64,000 bases of DNA from Pseudomonas cichorii (GCF_018343775.1 NZ_CP074349.1:3710001-3774000); one strand, 5' to 3'. Positions 9,153-21,600 are shown, counted from the stretch's first letter. Notes: generated from the letters alone by a model not told the origin. Numbers and translations are program-made.

Positions 9153-12100
9153 TCAGATACCCGCCATTTCATTCATCATTTTTTCGATATCGGACAAGCC
9201 GTCCTCGGTCAGCGACAAGCCGCTGCTCTCCAGTGCCTGGATAAAGTCGTTCAATTGCGGTTTCTCGAAAACAAGGCGCAGGGGCACATCGACCCCAAGG
9301 CCTGAATGGATTCTGGAAATGAGCCGGGCTGCCAATAGCGAGTGCCCGCCCAGCTCGAAAAAGTCATCAGTCAGGCCGACACGCTCGACCTTCAGCACCT
9401 GCGCCCAGATCTCGGCGATCTGTCGTTCCTGCTCGGTGGATGGCGCGACATAACTACGCTGCAACTGGCTGGCATCGGGCTTGGGCAAAGCCTTGCGGTC
9501 CAGCTTGCCGTTGGGGGTCAGCGGCATATGCGGCAAGCAGACGAAGTGGCTCGGCACCATGTAATCCGGCAGACCGGCCCGCAAATGCGCCTTCAGCTCG
9601 TCACGCAGGGTATTGGGGTCTTGCCCCTCTTCGGCAGGAACCAGATAAGCCACCAGTTGCTGGCCCGCCGGCCCGTCGATATCGATGACCACCCCTTCAT
9701 GCACCCCAGGGTGTTCTTGCAGGCGTGCTTCGATTTCTCCCAGTTCGATACGGAAACCGCGAATCTTCACCTGATGGTCCAGGCGCCCGACGTACTCGAT
9801 CACTCCGTCGGCGTGATAGCGCGTCAGGTCGCCGGTGCGGTACAGCCGCGAACCGGGCGGGCCGAACGGATCGGGAATGAAGCGCTCGGCGGTCAACGCA
9901 GCACGCTGGTGATAACCGCGAGCCAGGCCATCGCCACCGATCAGCATCTCGCCTCGGGTGCCGATCGGCAGCACATTGATATCGTCGCTGACGATGTGCA
10001 GACGGGTATTGGCCAAAGGCCGACCCAGCCAGATATCGTCACAGCGGGTCAGGTCATGGCGCGCCGACCAGATGGTGGTTTCCGTCGGCCCGTAGACGTT
10101 CCAGACATGCCCGGCCTGATCGATCAGCCGTTGGGCCAGTTCGACGCTCAAGGCCTCGCCACCACACAGCAAGGTCTTGCCCTGCAAAGCGCCTGCCGGA
10201 GCGCTGTCCAGCAGCATGCGCCAGGTAGACGGTGTGGCCTGGATCACGCTGACAGCCTGTTGTTCGATCACCGCCAGCAAGGCTTGCGGGTCCTTGTTTT
10301 CATCGGGACGCAACAGCACCACCGAAGCGCCGCGCATCAGCGGCAGGTACAGCTCCAGCCCGGCGATATCGAACGACAGCGAGGTCAGGGACAAGACTTT
10401 ATCTTGAGCGCTCAGCCCCGGCTGCTCCGCCATGCTATGGAGGAAGTTGACCAGCGCCTGATGGCCGATGGTCACGCCTTTTGGCAGCCCCGTGGAGCCG
10501 GAGGTGTAGATCACATAGCCCAGGTTTTGCGGATGCGCCGGGTTGATCGGGTTTTCGCTGCTGTAGCCTGCCAGCCAGTCACCGGCCTGATCCAGGCACA
10601 GGCTCTGGACAGATGCCGGGATCGGCAGACGCTCGCGCAGCGCCGTCTGGGTCAGCAACAATTGCAGGCCGCTGTCTTCGATCATGTAGGCCAGTCGGTC
10701 CTGAGGGAAATCCGGGTCCAGCGGCACATAGGCGCCGCCCGCCTTGAGGATCGCCAGCAGGCCGACCACCTGCTCCAGGCTGCGCTGCACCGCGACACCC
10801 ACCAGCACATCCGGGCCAACGCCCAGTTCGCGTAGCTTGTGGGCCAGTTGATTGGCGCGGCTGTTGAGCTGGCGATAGGTCAGTTGTTCGCTGCCCAGCA
10901 TCAGCGCCGGCGCATCAGGCGTGGCCTGTACCTGAGCCTCGATCAGTGCAGGCAGGCATTGCTCGCTCGGGTAAGCGGCAGCACTGTCGTTCCAGCCCTG
11001 CAGAATCTGCTGACGCTCGGCCTCGCTTTGCATCGGCAGTTCGGTAATTCGCTGGCGGGTGTTGATGCAGATGGCTTTCAGCAAGGTCAGCCAGTGCTCG
11101 GCCATGCGCTCGATGGTGGCGATGTCGAACAGCGCCGTGGCGTAGGTCAACCCGACGCTCAGGCCACCTGCATGCTCCGTGGTGCCAAGGGTCAGGTCAA
11201 ACTGCGCCGCATGGCTGTCCGACTCAAGGCCCTGAACACTCAGCCCGGACAACTCGCGAACCTCGGCATTACCTTGGCTCTGATGATTGAACATCACCTG
11301 GAACAACGGGCTATGGCTCAGGCTGCGCTGCGGCTGCAAGGCTTCCACCAATTGCTCGAAGGGCAGTTCCTGATGAGCCTGGGCCTGCAAGGCAGTCTGC
11401 TTGACCTGCTGCAACAGCTCCCTGAACGTGGTGTGCAGGTCGAATTCGGCGCGCAGCACCTGAGTGTTGACGAAGAAACCAATCAACCCTTCGGTTTCAG
11501 CGCGGGTACGGTTGGCAATCGGCACGCCAACCCGAATATCGTTTTGTCCCGAATGGCGATGCAGCAGGCTCTGGAACGAGGCCAGCAGCAACATGAACAG
11601 CGTCACGCCTTCCTGGCGCGCCACGTCTCTGAGGTTATCGAGCAGAGTACTTTCCAGCTCAAGGCCCAGCCTTGCTCCGGCATGGTTCTGCACCGCTGGC
11701 CGTGGCCGGTCCGCAGGCAATTCCAGAATCGGCTGCTCGTCGCCCAGTTGTTCCTTCCAGTAGGCCAGTTGCCGAGCCTGCTCGCCAGCCTCCATCCAGG
11801 TGCGCTGCCACAGGGCGTAATCGGCGTATTGAATCGCCAGCTCACCCAGATCGACGTCATGCCCCTGGCTGTAGCCTTCGTACAGACGCACCAGTTCATC
11901 GACCATGATCGGCATCGACCAGCCATCGGAGACGATATGGTGTTGAGTCAGGACCAACACATGCTCGTTTTCGCCCAGGTTCAGCAGCTTGACGCGCAAC
12001 AAAGGCCCCTGCTCCAGATCGAAGGGGCGCTGCACTTCCTGTTGCACGCAGACGCTCAGGGACTGGCCCGCAGGCAAATGCTCCACCACCAGCCTGAAGG

Positions 12101-15100
12101 CCGACGCCGGATGGACAACCTGTACCGCCTGCTCACCGTTCTGGCGGAAGGTCGTGCGCAGGGTTTCATGGCGGGCAATCAGCGCCGTGAAGCTCTGCTC
12201 CAGCGCCTCGAGATCCAGCGAACCGTTAAGGCGCAGGGCAACCGGCATGTTGTACGCGGTGCTTTCCGGCTCCAGTTGCCAGAGGAACCACTGACGTTGC
12301 TGGGCATAGGACAAGCCCAGCGGCTGGCTTCGGTCTGCTTTAACGAATCCCGGAGCCTGACTGCTCTGCCCTTGATCAGCAGCCTGAGCAAAACTGGCCA
12401 GACTCTGGGCTTCAAACAGATTGCGCAATGACAGCTCGAGGTTCAGTTGCTGACGAATCCGGGAAATCACCTGAGTCGCCAGCAGCGAGTGGCCGCCCAG
12501 CTCGAAGAAATTGTCGTTCAGACCGACCCGTTCGACTTTCAGCACGTCCGCCCAGATGGCTGCCAATTGCTGTTCCAGCTCGCTGTGCGGTGCCACATAG
12601 CTGTTCTGCAACTGGCTGGCATCCGGTTTCGGCAAGGCCTTGCGGTCCAGCTTGCCGTTGCCGGTCAGCGGCATGGCGTCCAGCACCACGAAATGGGTCG
12701 GCACCATGTAATCCGGCAGATGCGCTTTGAGTGAAGTTTTCAGTTCTTCGCGCAGGGTTTGCGGATCGATGCTTGAATCCTGAGGCACCAGATACGCGGC
12801 CAGTTGCCCGTCCAGCGCCAGCACGGTGACTTCGCGAACGCTGGCCTGAGCCAGCAGGCGCGCCTCGATTTCACCCAGTTCGATACGGAAGCCGCGAATC
12901 TTCACCTGATGGTCGATACGTCCGGCGTACTCGATCACGCCTTCCGCTCGGTAACGGGCCAGGTCGCCGGTGCGATACAGGCGACCGCCGTCCTGAGAGA
13001 ACGGGTCCGGCACAAAGCGTTCGGCCGTCAGGGCTGCGCGGTTGTGATAACCCCGCGCCAGACCGGCATGGCCGATATGCAGCTCACCGCTGCATCCCAG
13101 CGCTACCGGGTTGAAGTCCGCGTCCAGCACGTACCAGGACAGATCAGGAATCGCTTCGCCAATCGGGCTGGCGGCACTCAGGGTGTCCGCCTGGGTGATC
13201 GGGCGATAGGTCACGTGAACCGTGGTTTCGGTGATGCCGTACATATTGATCAGTTGCGGGCTCTGGTCGCCAAAGCGCTCGAACCAGGGAGTCAGGCTGG
13301 TGACGTCCAGCGCCTCGCCACCAAAGATCACTGAACGCAAGGCCAGTGATTTTTCGCTGTCGCAAGCCACCCGCATCAACTGCTTGAACGCCGATGGCGT
13401 CTGGTTCAGCACCGTGACCTGCTCCTGCGCCAGCAAGGCATGGAAGTCTTCCGGCGAACGACTGACGTCCCGGGGCACGATGACCAGGCGACCGCCGTGC
13501 AGCAAGGCGCCGAAAATCTCCCAGACCGAGAAGTCGAAGGCGTAGGAATGGAACAGCGTCCACACGTCCTGATCGTCAAACTTGAACCAGTCATCGGTGG
13601 CCGCGAACAGGCGCATCAGGTTGTGATGCGGCAGCAGCGTACCTTTTGGCTTGCCAGTGGAACCCGAGGTGTAGATCACGTAGGCCAGGTTATCCGGTGT
13701 CGTCAGGTTGACCGGGGTGCTGTCGGCATAGCCTTCCAGCGAATCGTTCAACGACAAGGTTTTCACCTGCGACGGCACCGGCAGGCTGGCCAGCAAGTGA
13801 TCCTGGGTCAGCAGCAAGGCAATGCCGCTGTCGTCCATCAGGTAGCTCAGGCGCTCCTGGGGGGCATCCGGGTCCAGCGGCACATAGGCGCCGCCCGCCT
13901 TGAGGATCGCCAGTAGGCCGACGATCATGTCCAGGCTGCGCTCCACCGCCAGACCGACCCGCACGTCCGGGCCAACGCCCTGCTCGCGCAGCTTGTGCGC
14001 CAGTTGGTTGGCGCGACGGTTCAGTGCGTCGTAAGTCAGTTGCTCATTGCCCAGCGTCAGGGCAATGGCCTGCGGCACGCGAGCGGCCTGGGTTTCGATC
14101 AACTGGTGAGCGCACTGCACACTGGGGAAAACCGCCACCTCGCGGTTCCAGTCCTGCAACGTTTGCTCACGTTCGGCAGCACTCAGCAATGGCAAGTCCG
14201 CAATGCGCTGATGGAGATTGGCCGTCATGGCGTGCAGCACATTGCGCCAGTGGTCGGCCATGCGTTCGACGGTTGCTGCCTCGAACAGGTCAGTGGCGTA
14301 GATCAGCGAGGCACTCAGACCATCTTCGCGTTCGCAGGTATCCAGGGTCAGGTCGAACTGCGCGGTGTGCTTGTCCGACACCTGATATTCCAGACGCAAA
14401 CCGGGCAACTGGCGAGCCTCGCTACGGCCTTGGGTCTGATGGTTATAGGCAACCTGAAACAACGGGCTGCGACTCAAATCACGCTCCGGCTGCAAGGCTT
14501 CCACCAGTTGCTCGAAGGGCAGGTCCTGATGAGCCTGAGCCTGCAAGGCAGTCTGCTTGATCTGCTGCAACAACTGGACAACGGTTGTCTGCGGATCGAA
14601 CTCGGCCTTGAGCACCTGGGTGTTGACGAAGAAGCCGATCAGGCCCTCGGTTTCGGGGCGGTTGCGGTTGGCAATCGGCACGCCGACACGCACATCGGCC
14701 TGCCCGGTGTAGCGATGCAACAGAGTCTGGAATGAAGCCAGCAACAGCATGAACAAGGTGACGCCCTGCTGCCGGGCCACTTCCTTCAAACGGCCCGGCA
14801 GTGCGCCATCGAGTTCGACATTGAGGCGTGCGCCGCCATAAGTGCGCACTGCCGGGCGTGGACGGTCGGTGGGCAGTTCAAGCACTGGCGGCTGGTCGCC
14901 CAACTGGTTTTTCCAGTAGGTCAGCTGGCGTTCCTGTTCACCCATTTCCAGCCAGTTGCGCTGCCACAAGGCGTAATCGGCATACTGGATCGGCAGCGCT
15001 GCCAGTTGCGGCTCGCGTCCCTGGCTGCAGGCTTCGTAAAAACGCAGCAACTCATCGACCATAATCGGCATCGACCAGCCATCGGAGACGATATGGTGCT

Positions 15101-15608
15101 GGGTCAGGATCAACACATGTTCATTGTCGGACAGGCTCAACAGCTTGACGCGCAACAGTGGCCCTTGCTGAAGATCGAAGGGCCGTTGCACTTCCTGTTC
15201 AACGTAAGCCTCGACCGTTTCACCGGCCTGCAGCCGGTCCACATTCAGAGCGAAAGTGCCTGCCGGATGCACCACTTGCAGAGCATCATCGCCTTGCTGC
15301 TCGAAGGTCGTGCGCAGGGTTTCATGACGGGCGATCAGGTGCTCGACACTGCGGCGCAAGGCCTCGACATTCAAGGTGCCGTGCAGGCGCAGGGCCAGGG
15401 GGATGTTGTAGGCGGCGCTCTGTGGTTCAAGCTGCCAGATGATCCATTGCCGCTGCTGGGCGAAAGAGAGCGCAGAACCTTCCTGCGACTCTCTCTTGAA
15501 GATTGGCGTGACAGCGTAAAGATTCACCCCCTGTCGCTTCAGCAGTACCGCCAGCGCCTTGCGTTCACGGGCGGACAGCGATTTTACGGACTCAAGCAAC
15601 TCTTGCAC
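9153..15608 (-). CDS. Pyoverdine side-chain NRPS, modules 4-5 (Thr, Gly)
   Basis: Synthetase of 2151 residues with two elongation modules and no epimerase: C (30-470, HHIVSDG), A (498-980), T (GGHS near 1036), C (1100-1530, HHIVSDG), A (1553-2030), T (GGHS near 2086). The first A pocket reads D-F-W-N-I-G-M-V-H, the classic Thr code. The second reads D-I-L-Q-L-G-V-I-W, which fits Gly codes and not Ser (D-V-W-H-x-S-L-I-D, as in the final module). It should therefore add L-Thr then Gly. The start is GTG at 15608, with AGGAG eight bases upstream; the gene lies 14 bases after the preceding NRPS stop, so co-transcription is expected. The equivalent P. syringae enzyme is, from memory, Thr-Ser, so the second module marks a chemotype change. 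The Thr module DNA is nearly identical to that of the neighbouring gene. Confidence 0.93.
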   Translation of the reverse strand: MQELLESVKSLSARERKALAVLLKRQGVNLYAVTPIFKRESQEGSALSFAQQRQWIIWQLEPQSAAYNIPLALRLHGTLNVEALRRSVEHLIARHETLRTTFEQQGDDALQVVHPAGTFALNVDRLQAGETVEAYVEQEVQRPFDLQQGPLLRVKLLSLSDNEHVLILTQHHIVSDGWSMPIMVDELLRFYEACSQGREPQLAALPIQYADYALWQRNWLEMGEQERQLTYWKNQLGDQPPVLELPTDRPRPAVRTYGGARLNVELDGALPGRLKEVARQQGVTLFMLLLASFQTLLHRYTGQADVRVGVPIANRNRPETEGLIGFFVNTQVLKAEFDPQTTVVQLLQQIKQTALQAQAHQDLPFEQLVEALQPERDLSRSPLFQVAYNHQTQGRSEARQLPGLRLEYQVSDKHTAQFDLTLDTCEREDGLSASLIYATDLFEAATVERMADHWRNVLHAMTANLHQRIADLPLLSAAEREQTLQDWNREVAVFPSVQCAHQLIETQAARVPQAIALTLGNEQLTYDALNRRANQLAHKLREQGVGPDVRVGLAVERSLDMIVGLLAILKAGGAYVPLDPDAPQERLSYLMDDSGIALLLTQDHLLASLPVPSQVKTLSLNDSLEGYADSTPVNLTTPDNLAYVIYTSGSTGKPKGTLLPHHNLMRLFAATDDWFKFDDQDVWTLFHSYAFDFSVWEIFGALLHGGRLVIVPRDVSRSPEDFHALLAQEQVTVLNQTPSAFKQLMRVACDSEKSLALRSVIFGGEALDVTSLTPWFERFGDQSPQLINMYGITETTVHVTYRPITQADTLSAASPIGEAIPDLSWYVLDADFNPVALGCSGELHIGHAGLARGYHNRAALTAERFVPDPFSQDGGRLYRTGDLARYRAEGVIEYAGRIDHQVKIRGFRIELGEIEARLLAQASVREVTVLALDGQLAAYLVPQDSSIDPQTLREELKTSLKAHLPDYMVPTHFVVLDAMPLTGNGKLDRKALPKPDASQLQNSYVAPHSELEQQLAAIWADVLKVERVGLNDNFFELGGHSLLATQVISRIRQQLNLELSLRNLFEAQSLASFAQAADQGQSSQAPGFVKADRSQPLGLSYAQQRQWFLWQLEPESTAYNMPVALRLNGSLDLEALEQSFTALIARHETLRTTFRQNGEQAVQVVHPASAFRLVVEHLPAGQSLSVCVQQEVQRPFDLEQGPLLRVKLLNLGENEHVLVLTQHHIVSDGWSMPIMVDELVRLYEGYSQGHDVDLGELAIQYADYALWQRTWMEAGEQARQLAYWKEQLGDEQPILELPADRPRPAVQNHAGARLGLELESTLLDNLRDVARQEGVTLFMLLLASFQSLLHRHSGQNDIRVGVPIANRTRAETEGLIGFFVNTQVLRAEFDLHTTFRELLQQVKQTALQAQAHQELPFEQLVEALQPQRSLSHSPLFQVMFNHQSQGNAEVRELSGLSVQGLESDSHAAQFDLTLGTTEHAGGLSVGLTYATALFDIATIERMAEHWLTLLKAICINTRQRITELPMQSEAERQQILQGWNDSAAAYPSEQCLPALIEAQVQATPDAPALMLGSEQLTYRQLNSRANQLAHKLRELGVGPDVLVGVAVQRSLEQVVGLLAILKAGGAYVPLDPDFPQDRLAYMIEDSGLQLLLTQTALRERLPIPASVQSLCLDQAGDWLAGYSSENPINPAHPQNLGYVIYTSGSTGLPKGVTIGHQALVNFLHSMAEQPGLSAQDKVLSLTSLSFDIAGLELYLPLMRGASVVLLRPDENKDPQALLAVIEQQAVSVIQATPSTWRMLLDSAPAGALQGKTLLCGGEALSVELAQRLIDQAGHVWNVYGPTETTIWSARHDLTRCDDIWLGRPLANTRLHIVSDDINVLPIGTRGEMLIGGDGLARGYHQRAALTAERFIPDPFGPPGSRLYRTGDLTRYHADGVIEYVGRLDHQVKIRGFRIELGEIEARLQEHPGVHEGVVIDIDGPAGQQLVAYLVPAEEGQDPNTLRDELKAHLRAGLPDYMVPSHFVCLPHMPLTPNGKLDRKALPKPDASQLQRSYVAPSTEQERQIAEIWAQVLKVERVGLTDDFFELGGHSLLAARLISRIHSGLGVDVPLRLVFEKPQLNDFIQALESSGLSLTEDGLSDIEKMMNEMAGI
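12483..13713. repeat. Near-identical Thr-module block, copy 1 (A and T domains)
   Basis: This block matches 15833-17063 at a constant offset of 3350, almost base for base. The exception is a diverged island at about 13309-13370 (against 16659-16720). It spans most of the Thr adenylation domain and the start of the carrier domain. The tract following the block on its carrier side differs between modules. Confidence 0.87.
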
Positions 15609-15622
15609 GGGGGTCTCTCCTG

Positions 15623-18600
15623 CTAAGCAATCAAATTATCAATTTCCTCCGCTGATAAACGTTTGAGTGCCTCCAGTGATTTAGTCAATTCGTCCAGTGC
15701 AGGGTCACTTTTGCCATTTTTTTGCTGGATCACGGCAACCAGCCCCGCCACGCAAGGTTGTTCGAACAACTCTTTCAACGAAACCTCGTGCTGCAATTGC
15801 TCGCGCACCCGAACCAGCACCTGCACCGCCACCAGCGAGTGGCCGCCCAGCTCGAAGAAATTGTCGTTCAGGCCGACCCGTTCGACTTTCAGCACGTCCG
15901 CCCAGATGGCCGCCAGTTGCTGTTCCAGCTCGCTGTGCGGTGCCACATAGCTGTTCTGCAACTGGCTGGCATCCGGTTTCGGCAAGGCCTTGCGGTCCAG
16001 CTTGCCGTTGCCGGTCAGCGGCATGGCGTCCAGCACCACGAAATGGGTCGGCACCATGTAATCCGGCAGATGCGCTTTGAGTGAAGTTTTCAGTTCTTCG
16101 CGCAGGGTTTGCGGATCGATGCTTGAATCCTGAGGCACCAGATACGCGGCCAGTTGCCCGTCCAGCGCCAGCACGGTGACTTCGCGAACGCTGGCCTGAG
16201 CCAGCAGGCGCGCCTCGATTTCACCCAGTTCGATACGGAAGCCGCGAATCTTCACCTGATGGTCGATACGTCCGGCGTACTCGATCACGCCTTCCGCTCG
16301 GTAACGGGCCAGGTCGCCGGTGCGATACAGGCGACCGCCGTCCTGAGAGAACGGGTCCGGCACAAAGCGTTCGGCCGTCAGGGCTGCGCGGTTGTGATAA
16401 CCCCGCGCCAGACCGGCATGGCCGATATGCAGCTCACCGCTGCATCCCAGCGCTACCGGGTTGAAGTCCGCGTCCAGCACGTACCAGGACAGATCAGGAA
16501 TCGCTTCGCCAATCGGGCTGGCGGCACTCAGGGTGTCCGCCTGGGTGATCGGGCGATAGGTCACGTGAACCGTGGTTTCGGTGATGCCGTACATATTGAT
16601 CAATTGCGGGCTCTGGTCGCCAAAGCGCTCGAACCAGGGAGTCAGGCTGGTGACGTCCAAAGCTTCGCCGCCAAACACAACAGTACGCAGTGCCAATGGC
16701 GTTTGAGATTCACACGCCACCCGCATCAACTGCTTGAACGCCGATGGCGTCTGGTTCAGCACCGTGACTTGCTCCTGCGCCAGCAAGACATGGAAGTCTT
16801 CCGGCGAACGACTGACGTCGCGGGGCACGATGACCAGGCGACCGCCGTGCAGCAAGGCGCCGAAAATCTCCCAGACCGAGAAGTCGAAGGCGTAGGAATG
16901 GAACAGCGTCCACACGTCCTGATCGTCAAACTTGAACCAGTCATCGGTGGCCGCGAACAGGCGCATCAGGTTGTGATGCGGCAGCAGCGTACCTTTTGGC
17001 TTGCCAGTGGAACCCGAGGTGTAGATCACGTAGGCCAGGTTATCCGGTGTCGTCAGGTTGACCGGGTTGCTGTCGGCATAACCACTCAGGGAATCGCTCA
17101 GCGACAAGGTCTGTACCTGCGGCGGCAGCGGCAGGCTGGTCAGCAAGTGATCCTGGGTCAGCAACAGGGCAATGCCGCTGTCGTCCATCAGGTAGTTCAG
17201 GCGCTCAGATGGGGAATCCGGGTCCAGCGGCACATAGGCGCCACCCGCCTTGAGAATCGCCAGCAGGCCGACGATCATTTCCAGGCTGCGCTCCACCGCC
17301 AGACCGACCCGCACATCCGGGCCAACGCCCTGCTCGCGCAGCTTGTGAGCCAGCTGGTTGGCGCGACGGTTCAGTGCGTCGTAAGTCAGTTGCTCATTGC
17401 CCAGCGTCAGGGCAATGGCCTGCGGCACGCGAGCGGCCTGGGTTTCAATCAGTTGGTGGGCACACTGCGTACTTGGCCACGCCTTCACGGCTTGCGTCCA
17501 GCCAGTCGGCAACGCCAGCTCGCCCAACGAGGTCGATGGTGCTGCGCTCAAGGTTTGCAGCAAGTAGTCGAAATGGCTGGCCAGTTGCGCCACGGCCTCT
17601 GCACCAAAGTGCTGGCGGTCGTAGCTGAAACGCACCGACAACACGTCGCCGGCTTCGACAACCAGGGTCAGCGGGTAATGCGCCTGTTCCTGATTGTGCA
17701 ACCCACTGAAAGCCAAACCTGCCGGAGCCTGTTGCAAGGCCTCGGACACCGGGTAGTTCTCGAACACCAGAATATTGTCGAACAACGCCTCGCCGCCGCT
17801 GGCCGCCAGACGCTGGATGTCGTACAGCGGCGTATGCTCGAACTCACGCAAGGCAAGGTTCTTGGCCTGCACGTGCTGCACCCAGTCAGCGACGGTCTGT
17901 TCAGGTCGCGGGCTGGCGATGACCGGCAAGGTGTTGATGAACAGGCCCAACTGCTCTTCGACACCCGGCAAGTCAGCCGGACGCCCTGCCACGGTGGCAC
18001 CGAAGGTGACGCTGGCCTGCCCGGTGTAGCGCTGCAACAGCAGCAGCCACGCCGATTGCACCAGCGTGTTCAGCGTCACGCGCTGCTCGCGGGCGAAATC
18101 ACCCAAGCGTTGAGTGCCCGCCGCATCGATCAGGTGGAAGTAATCGCCATAACCCTGCCCGCCTGCACTGGATTTAAGCGCCTGGACCAGACGGGTCGGC
18201 TCGTCCAGTTCGGCCACCTGTTCGGTCCAGAAACGCTCGCTGGCCTGGGCATCCTGGCGTTGCAGCCACTCGATGTAATCGCGATAACGGCTGCTCTGCT
18301 GTGGCAGCGGCTGGCCGCTGTAGCGTTGCAGCACTTCACCCAACAGGCGCGAACTGCTCCAGCCGTCCATGAGGATATGGTGGCTGGTGTAGATCAGGTG
18401 ATGGGCAGTGTCCGACGTGCGCAGCAGCGCCAGACGCAACAATGGCCCCTGGGTCAGATCGAAGCCTTTCTGGCGGTCGGCCTGCGCCCAGTCATCCAGC
18501 CACGTCGCCTGTTGATTGCGGGCATCCAGTTCGACAAAGGGCACGATGGCCTGACGTTGCACCACTTGCAGCGAGTGCTCCAGATGGCTGACAAATGCAC

Positions 18601-21600
18601 TGCGCAGCACTTCATGGGCATCCACAGAAGCTTGCCACGCCGCCTTGAAGCGTTCGACGTCCAGGCCCGACACATCGACGCGCAACTGGTTGATGTAGTT
18701 GCCCGCTTCCTGCTCGAAAAGGCTATGGAACAACATGCCCTGCTGCATCGGTGCCAGCGGGTAGATATCGTCGATATTCCCGGCAGCAATCGGCAAGCGA
18801 TCCAGTTGCACCTGAGTCAGGGCCGCCAGCGGGAAGTCCGATGGCGTGACGCCCTGCTGGCCATTGAGGCAATGCTCGATCACAGCCGTCAGCGCCTGCT
18901 CGTACTGATGCGCCAGAGCCTCGATGGTCGAAGCCTGATACACCTCGGCACTGAACGCCCAGTCCAGTTGCAACTGACCATTGAAGACCTGGCCGTTGAT
19001 GCTCAACCCGTTGCTCAACGGCCCGTCTTCACTCAAGGCATGGCCGCAGCTGTCAGCGCTCGGCACAAACAGCGCGCCGTCACGCTCATTGAAGCTGCCG
19101 TCGAATTGCCCCAGGTAGTTGAAGGTGACCTGTGCTTGCGGCAAGGCGGCCAGTTCATGACCAAAACCGGCATCGCCCAGATAACGCAAAACGCCATAGC
19201 CGACGCCCTTGTTCGGCACCGCGCGCAATTGCTCCTTGATGCCGCAGATGCTTGCGCCCGTATCGGCCTGCGGTGTCACCTTGACCGGGAACAGGCTGCT
19301 GAACCAGCCGACCGTGCGGCTCAGGTCCATATCGTCAAACAGGTCTTCGCGGCCATGGCCTTCAAGCTGGATCAACACCGATGGCTGCTGGCTCCACTGG
19401 CACAGCACCTGCGCCAGCGCGGTCAGCAGAAGGTCGTTGACCTGAGTCCGGTAAGCCGCAGGCGCCACCTTGAGCAGCTTGTGGGTGAGGTCCTTGCTCA
19501 GCCAGGACGAAGCATGGGCAACGTCGCGATTGCGTTGCGTGCCGAGCGGATTGTCACAAGGCAACGGCTGGATATCGCCACTGAGGGTTTGTCGCCAGTA
19601 ATCACGTTCGGCAGCCAGGGTTTCGCTGGCGGCATAACGATGCAGTTGCTCGGCCCAGGCCTTGAGGGAACTGGTCTTGGTCGGCAACGCCAGAGCCTTG
19701 CCGGTATTCAGCGCAACGTAAGCCTGTTGCAGGTCTTCCAGCAAGACACGCCACGACACGCCATCTACTACCAAGTGATGGATGACCAGCAGCAGGCGCT
19801 GCTCGTCTTCGGGCAGGTTCACCAGCACGGCTCGCAGCAGAGGGCCGTTTTTCAGATCCAGGCTGCGCTGGGCTTCGTCAGCCAGTTCGGTCAGGCGCGA
19901 CCGGTCATTGAGTTCGTGTTCCCACAACAAGTCGCGGGTGTTCAGCGGCCCGAAGGTCGCCTGCCATTGGCCGTCCTGCTGGGCAAAGCCCAGGCGCAGA
20001 GCGTCATGCTGCTCGATCAGAGCCTGCAAGGCTGCCAGCAGATGACTGGCTTCCAGCGGGCTGTTGGGCTTGAGCATCACCGACTGGTTCCAGTGATGGC
20101 GCTCGGGAATGTTCATCTCGAAGAAACGCGCCTGAATCGGCAGCAACGGCAAGTTGCCGCTCACCTGCTCGACGACTGCTGCGGGCTTCTTCTGGATCAG
20201 TTTGGCCACCGTCGCCAACTGGGCGATGGTCTGTTTCTCGAACAGTTGCTTGGGGCTCAGCTTGAGGCCCTGACGCTTGGCACGGGCGATGATTTGCAGG
20301 CTGAGGATCGAATCCCCGCCCAACTCGAAGAAGTTATCGGTCGTGCCGACCTTCTCCAGCTTGAGTACATCGGCCCAGACGGCGGCGAGCTTTTCCTCGA
20401 TCTCGCCGACCGGCGCGGTATAGCGTTGTTTGACCACCCCCGGCGTGGGCAACGCACGCTTGTCCAGCTTGCCGTTGGCGGTCAGCGGCAGACGCTCCAG
20501 CACCACGAACTGCGCGGGCACCAGGTATTCCGGCAGGCTGGCGGTCAGTTGCTCGCGCAGGGTTTCGACCTGCAACGTCGTGCCCGCAGCGGCCACGCAA
20601 TAGGCCACCAGTTGCAGGCGGGATTCGTCGCTTTCAACCGCTTGCGCCACCACCGCAGCCTCGGCCACTGACTCGAAACGCAGCAGTACCCGCGCCACTT
20701 CGGCAGGCTCCACGCGATAGCCGCGCACTTTTACCTGATCGTCGCTGCGACCGATGAATTCCAGCAGCCCCTGACGGCTGCGACGCACCCGGTCACCGCT
20801 GCGATAGACCCGCTGCCCTTCCCCGGCAAAGGGGTCCGGCACAAAGCGCTCGGCCGTCAGGCCCGGCTGCCCGAGATAGCCCAGCGCCACGCTGTCGCCG
20901 CCGATGTACAACTCACCCGCGACCTGCTCTTCGCTCGGGTTCAGCACATCGTCCAGCACGTAGGCATGAGCCCCCGGCAATGGCGTCCCCACCGGTACGG
21001 AACGGGACGGATCGATCACCTGGACTTCATGGGTCAGCACGCCCACCGTGGTTTCACTGGGGCCATAGTGGTTGATGAAGCGGCAGCCCGGTTTGAGCTG
21101 ACGAACCTGCTCGAACAAGGCTGGCGGACACGCCTCGCCACCGACAATCAGCGCATGCTGTGGCAGCACGTCGGCGGGATTGGCAGCCTGTAACAGGGCC
21201 GCAAGATGGCCGGGGACGATTTTCAGCACGCCGACGCGATGCTCGGCCATGTACTCGGCAAAGCCGTCCGGATCGAAGCCCAGGGCTTCGGTCAACACAT
21301 GCAACGGACGCCCGGAACACAGGGCACCGAACAGCACGGTATGGCCCAGGTCGGCGGCGATGGTCGAGACCAGCGCCATGCTGGCGTCCGCTGCCAGTTC
21401 CAGACGCTCAAGCAGGCCGCGTACATAACTGGCCAGCGCGCCATGGCTGACCAGCACGCCCTTGGGCTGGCCGGTGGAGCCGGAGGTATGAATCACATAG
21501 GCCAGCGACTGCGCCGAAACCACGATGCCAGGATTAGTAGCAGGCTGGTGCTGCCAGAGGCTCGGCACATAGGCCAGGCCCTGACAACCGGCCACTGCCA

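Noticed and set aside
12483..17063. Possibility that repeated NRPS segments mark an insertion element or an assembly duplication.
   Set aside because: The repeats coincide with homologous domain positions in intact frames, carry no transposase or terminal repeats, and contain distinct internal differences, so both copies are real modules.
16154..20671. Very long open frame on the plus strand (about 1505 codons), with similar plus-strand frames across the NRPS genes and pvdL (for example 48697-55695).
   Set aside because: They lie antisense to intact NRPS genes, show no recognisable domains and are rich in Gln, Arg and His, as expected for the reverse complement of GC-rich NRPS coding sequence.
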